Assembly: GCA_903828535.1 (NCBI GenBank)
Contig: CAIKMN010000019.1
Location: forward strand, 1-64,000
Direction: 5' to 3'
Length of the DNA stretch: 64,000 nt
DNA from: an uncultured Curvibacter sp.
GTDB lineage: Bacteria > Pseudomonadota > Gammaproteobacteria > Burkholderiales > Burkholderiaceae_C
Shown here: piece after piece, positions 62,567-64,000 of the stretch
Layout of the letters: each line of letters begins with the position of its first letter
Position numbering within the stretch: the first letter of the stretch is position 1
Translations under genes and position numbers: made by a program
The notes under the pieces: model-generated
What the model was told of the DNA's origin: nothing
The model's input: the letters and a program-made list of their open reading frames with translations, nothing else
Database searches by the model: none

Positions 62567-63649
62567 ATGCCCGTTTCTGTGTTTAATTCCACCTGCCTGA
62601 AGTCCCCATTTGCTTTGAACACAGGGGCCGTTGTGATGCTGCTAAGCGCACTGGGGGCTTGTAACCAGCAGGTCGCGACCCCGTCTTTGGCGCCTCCCCT
62701 GCCGGTCCAAACCTTTACGGTCACCCCAGGTTTTGATGAGACGATTCAAAAATTTCCCGTGACCTTGCTCCGAGACCGCGAGGCCAACCTGTCTTTCAGG
62801 GTGGGCGGTGTGATCCAGTCGGTGAATTTCAAACCGGGACAACTGGTGACCAAGGGGCAATTACTGGCTGAGATCACCCCCATTAATTACGAGGCCGCCA
62901 AGGCGCGCTCCAATGCCGAATACCAAAAGATTCTGAGAGCGAATCAAAGAAATCAAGAATTAATCGCAGCCGGCGCCATTACCAACAGCCTGAAAGAAGA
63001 CACACAAGACAACCTGGCTGCAGCCAAGGCCAACTTAGAGGGCAGCGAATACGACCTGAGTTCAACCGCGATCAAAGCCCCGTTTTCAGGGGTGATCCTG
63101 TCACTCGACAGTGAGTTTGGCGAAACCGTCTCACCGGGCCAACGCATCATCAAAATGGCCGATTTGGAATCCGCACTGATTGCCAAAGCGGCGATTCCCT
63201 TGGCCTTCGCGAAACGAATTCACACCGGAGATGTGGCCATGATTCGATTGGGGGTTGAAGCGCAAGCCATACCCGCCAAGGTGCGCTTCATTGGTGCTTC
63301 CAGTGACCCCAAAACAGCGGCCGTCATGGTGGATTTGGTGGTCAACACCCCTCAAAGAATTCCAAGTGGCAGCACGGGCTCTGTTGAGTTTCATTCAAAA
63401 AATTCAGCGGGCTCCTCCCCCAAAGATTTGAAGCTTCCACCGGGTGCCTTGTTGGAGTCAAACCAAGACAAAGGCCATGTGTTTGTGTTGGATCCCAAAG
63501 ACGCGACAGCGCACAAACAAGAAATCAAATTGCTGGGCATTGAGGGCGAATGGATTCGGGTCAGCGGCCTTGAGCCAGGGGCCAAAGTGATTACGACAGG
63601 CGCGGGTTTTGTGACCGAAGGTCAGAAAGTTCAGGAGAGCCTGCGATGA
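62567..63649 (+). CDS. RND efflux periplasmic adaptor lipoprotein
   Basis: 360 residues. Signal with lipobox LGAC (Cys32). Membrane-fusion-protein order: beta-barrel/lipoyl start (LSFRVGGVIQSVNFKPGQLVTKGQLLAEI), a short helical hairpin (about 105-165), the second lipoyl half (IKAPFSGVILSLDSEFGETVSPGQ) and a C-terminal beta domain (VTEGQKVQ). Its TGA overlaps the ATG of the pump gene. No outer-membrane channel gene is visible before the window ends. Confidence 0.88.
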   Translation: MPVSVFNSTCLKSPFALNTGAVVMLLSALGACNQQVATPSLAPPLPVQTFTVTPGFDETIQKFPVTLLRDREANLSFRVGGVIQSVNFKPGQLVTKGQLLAEITPINYEAAKARSNAEYQKILRANQRNQELIAAGAITNSLKEDTQDNLAAAKANLEGSEYDLSSTAIKAPFSGVILSLDSEFGETVSPGQRIIKMADLESALIAKAAIPLAFAKRIHTGDVAMIRLGVEAQAIPAKVRFIGASSDPKTAAVMVDLVVNTPQRIPSGSTGSVEFHSKNSAGSSPKDLKLPPGALLESNQDKGHVFVLDPKDATAHKQEIKLLGIEGEWIRVSGLEPGAKVITTGAGFVTEGQKVQESLR

Positions 63650-64000
63650 GCTTCAATTTAGCCGGCCTCTCGATCAAACGATGGCAATTCACGGTCATCG
63701 TTTTCTCCCTCTTGGCAGCGCTCGGACTCTCGGCCTTCTTTAGCACGCCCAGAACCGAGGACCCCACACTGAGTCCGCCCATCTTTGTGGTCAATGCGGT
63801 GCTGCCCGGTGCCACACCCAGCGACATTGAACAACTGGTCACCAAGCCCGTCGAAAACGCCCTCTACAAATTGGACGCCATTCGCGAGGTGCGCTCCCAA
63901 AGCCGGGCGGGCATTTCCACCACGCGGATTGAGTTTGTTTGGGGCACCGATCCTGAAACCACCTACGACCAAGTGAGTCGTGAAGTCAGCGCCATTCGCG
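63646..64000 (+). CDS. RND-family efflux pump, N-terminal part (cut by window edge)
   Basis: Starts with an ATGA overlap with the adaptor gene and runs off the right edge; 118 residues visible. First TM helix (QFTVIVFSLLAALGLSAFF), followed by the periplasmic loop motif SPPIFVVNAVLPGATPSDIEQLVTKPVENAL typical of AcrB/HAE1-type pumps. Substrate cannot be told. Confidence 0.9.
   Translation, partial: MSFNLAGLSIKRWQFTVIVFSLLAALGLSAFFSTPRTEDPTLSPPIFVVNAVLPGATPSDIEQLVTKPVENALYKLDAIREVRSQSRAGISTTRIEFVWGTDPETTYDQVSREVSAIR

Overview
The window looks like chromosome of a Gram-negative betaproteobacterium of the order Burkholderiales, most likely family Comamonadaceae (Limnohabitans/Rhodoferax-like freshwater bacteria). 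The housekeeping gene order leuC-leuD-leuB-asd-fimV-truA-trpF-trpB-trpA-accD, the polA / DUF2782 / type II thrB / BPSS1780-family cluster and panB-panC support this. This is inferred from gene content and order only; no rRNA gene is present. 

Region 1 (1-1063) is debris. It holds the start of an AbiEi/DUF6088-like regulator cut by the left edge, two terminator hairpins, and the C-terminal stump of a Fic-family protein. Region 2 (1105-13329) is a phosphonate/organophosphate island. Nine minus-strand genes with overlapping or abutting ends run in transcription order: secreted NPP-type phosphodiesterase, PhnZ-like HD oxygenase, phnC, phnD, phnE, iron-containing alcohol dehydrogenase, FAD-dependent amine-type oxidoreductase, phnX and phnA. 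A TonB-dependent receptor faces away from it, followed by an outer-membrane beta-barrel protein. Two C-P hydrolases and a PhnZ-type oxygenase sit together, but phnW, phnY and phnY* are absent. 

Region 3 (13390-18344, minus) holds a fatty-acid desaturase, a 2OG-Fe(II) oxygenase, a DUF6165 protein, a hydroxypyruvate-isomerase-family protein and panC/panB. Region 4 (18424-21066, plus) is an unnamed four-gene operon: an ExbB/TolQ/MotA-like channel protein, an ExbD/TolR-like protein with a large periplasmic beta domain, a two-TM protein and a lipoprotein. This is the best candidate for an undescribed system. Region 5 (21309-24244) encodes a quinoprotein alcohol dehydrogenase with a lanthanide-type Asp-Tyr-Asp signature, then a fusion of a XoxJ/MxaJ-like periplasmic binding protein with cytochrome c. 

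Region 6 (24324-53924) is mostly housekeeping: uvrD, polA, ZIP transporter, yggT, accD, trpABF, truA, two tandem fimV-like genes, asd, leuBDC, dcd, rhlE, trpS, a site-2 protease, a Sua5/YrdC protein, a DMT exporter, a PHP phosphatase and a DUF4397 lipoprotein. Region 7 (54072-64000) has a CAU tRNA, hupE, an A+T-rich M14 peptidase of probable foreign origin, a Cys-rich secreted protein, an SDR, a frameshifted mgsA, a convergent two-component pair, a small exported-peptide ORF, a VOC protein and the start of an RND efflux operon. 

A theme across the window is short (9-15 bp) perfect or near-perfect tandem duplications at gene starts, stops and inside genes. The mgsA frameshift is explained by loss of one 4-bp unit, so replication slippage appears to be shaping this genome.
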